64,000 bases of DNA from Auanema rhodensis (taxonomy: Eukaryota > Nematoda > Chromadorea > Rhabditida > Rhabditidae): the NCBI GenBank assembly GCA_964057225.1, contig OZ059896.1, positions 11,392,501 to 11,456,500 of the forward strand. Direction: 5' to 3'. Of this stretch, positions 62,876-64,000 are shown piece by piece. Each line of letters starts with the position of its first letter. The first letter of the stretch is position 1. The notes beneath the pieces were generated by a model. It saw nothing but the letters and a program-made list of their open reading frames with translations. It was not told the DNA's origin and did not search any database. The position numbers and the translations under genes are program-made.

Positions 62876-63717
62876 AGTAGAGAGCCGTGCAAAATTTACT
62901 AACCACGCCCCCAAACAGCTGTCAAAAACATACTTTTGGGGGCGTCAGCTGCTAAAAACATACTTTTGGGGCGCGTCAGCTGTCAAAAACATATTTTTGA
63001 GCGTCAGCTGTTAAAATCATATTTTAGGATCATGGTTCATGGATTTTCCTTTTTTAAATTTAAAAATCATGATTTAAAGCATGATTTTTTTTTTTTTTTT
63101 TTTTTTAAATCAAATTTTAAATTTGTTTTTTCAAATGTATGTATATAGTTTTAATTATTTTTAAATATATTAAGTAAAAATAAAAATTATAAATTTTAAA
63201 TATTTAAATATGTAAATTTGTTTTTTAAATTTTATTTATTTATTAAATTTATTAATAATGTTTGTTTACTTGATTTGTTTATTTTTTATTGTATTGTGTT
63301 TGTATTGTTTTTATTTTAAAGAACAGTAAAATTTTTGCATGTATATCGTTTTGTTCACCGTACTTGTTACGGGTAATTCAATGGAACACATATCGAAGGT
63401 TAATTCGATAAGAACGATATGAAATACAAAATTTAATGGAACACATATCGAAGGTTAATTCGATAAGAACGATATAAAATACCAAAATTTAATGGAACAC
63501 ATATCGAAAGTTAATTCGATAAGAACGACATTAAATTATTAATTTTTGAAATTACAAATTGTTATTAATTATATTTATTCTAACAAGTAAAAGTTTCAAA
63601 TTATAATAAAAGATTAGTTTAAAACTTTATTTTACTAATATAACAATACAATAACTAAATAGAGCACACATTGAAGGTAAATACAATAAGATTAACAAAC
63701 AGTTGCGCTGACCTCAA
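62876..63717 (+). repeat. Left terminal repeat of element C
   Basis: 842 bp. Four CAGCTG iterons (62,916-63,010) are followed by a run of T, AT-rich DNA, the GTTCACCGTAC block and three palindromic units (starting 63,392, 63,447 and 63,503), ending in GCGCTGACCTCAA. Confidence 0.9.
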
Positions 63718-63924
63718 TGAAACGCATAAAGTTAATTTAATAAGAACTAATAACAAAAATTAATCCGATGGGGACAATAAAAACAGATGTATTCAATAAG
63801 CTTATTTATTTTAAAGTTTATCGCAACTGCTAGTTTTGACAGCTGTACCCAAATCCATGTTACATAACAAATTACAATGCCAACAGCAATGTGTAGACTG
63901 ATATATTCATTATATCAAGGTACA

Positions 63925-64000
63925 ATGGCTGCTAATAGGTTGTGTCTTTTTGTTTATTTGTTTGTAAACTTTTTCTTTTTTCAGTTATAAACGTTTATGT
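63925..64000 (+). CDS. pPolB: Protein-primed DNA polymerase B of element C, first two exons (partial)
   Basis: A 14-base first exon (63,925-63,938, encoding MAAN and part of the next codon) is joined to an exon from 63,985 after a 46-bp intron (GTTGTG...TTTTTTCAG). The same tiny first exon starts the polymerase in A (30,641) and B (49,029). The second exon continues past the window end. Confidence 0.85.

Larger units (their letters stand above)
62876..64000 (+). mobile_element. Maverick/Polinton element C, left end only
   Basis: Begins AGTAGAGAGCCGTGC at 62,876 within the LINE and leaves the window at the start of its polymerase gene. The six bases before it are TACGTC, the expected half of its target duplication. 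The sequence is almost the same as the right end of B, base for base, over the terminal repeat and the polymerase leader. Confidence 0.9.

Overview
The window is nuclear DNA from a small invertebrate animal. It is AT-rich. The host genes have many tiny introns, mostly about 35-60 bp, with GT donors and TTTCAG-type acceptors, and the genes are tightly packed. Such introns, same-strand genes only 36-170 bp apart, and a PP1-like phosphatase of a nematode-like type all suggest a nematode. The presence of an RBM15/Spenito gene may favour a lineage outside Caenorhabditis. The taxon is inference.

Host region, about 1-28,200. In order it holds a NALCN/NCA sodium-leak channel (+), a candidate amidated-neuropeptide precursor (-), DNA polymerase epsilon subunit 2 (-), U1 snRNP-C (-), heparan-sulfate N-deacetylase/N-sulfotransferase (-), ATG12 (-), the small subunit of serine palmitoyltransferase (-), an IFRD1/2 homologue (+), cytosolic thiouridylase CTU1 (-), an RBM15/Spenito RNA-binding protein (-), a divergent PP1-like phosphatase (+) and a bestrophin (-).

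Mobile region, about 28,400-64,000. This is a nest of Maverick/Polinton elements, which are giant virus-like DNA transposons. Element B (34,576-50,328, 15,753 bp) appears complete. It has long inverted terminal repeats and a perfect 6-bp target duplication (GCTGTA). Its genes are a protein-primed DNA polymerase B, an integrase with a C-terminal chromodomain, a packaging ATPase, an adenain-like protease, major, penton-like and pVI-like capsid proteins, a C2H2 zinc-finger protein, and four or more short conserved proteins of unknown role. B sits head-to-tail reversed inside the polymerase gene of an older, partly decayed relative, element A (29,134 to about 60,510). Left of A, two more Maverick ends are stacked (28,438 and 28,826). 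Right of A lies a 5'-interrupted non-LTR retrotransposon (about 60,745-62,875), and a third Maverick, C, is inserted into it at 62,876 and runs off the window.

How the element genes fit together. By analogy with characterised Mavericks, the polymerase copies the element from protein-primed ends, the integrase inserts it, and ATPase, protease and capsid proteins form a virion-like module. In B, the polymerase and the gene at the opposite end contain introns, while the ten genes between them are uninterrupted. The ends carry two layers of iterated sites, about 30-bp CAGCTG iterons at the tip and 56-bp palindromic units further in. A shows frameshifts and a stop in polymerase, major capsid and one accessory gene, whereas its other frames are open. 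No envelope or fusogen gene and no obvious cargo gene was seen.
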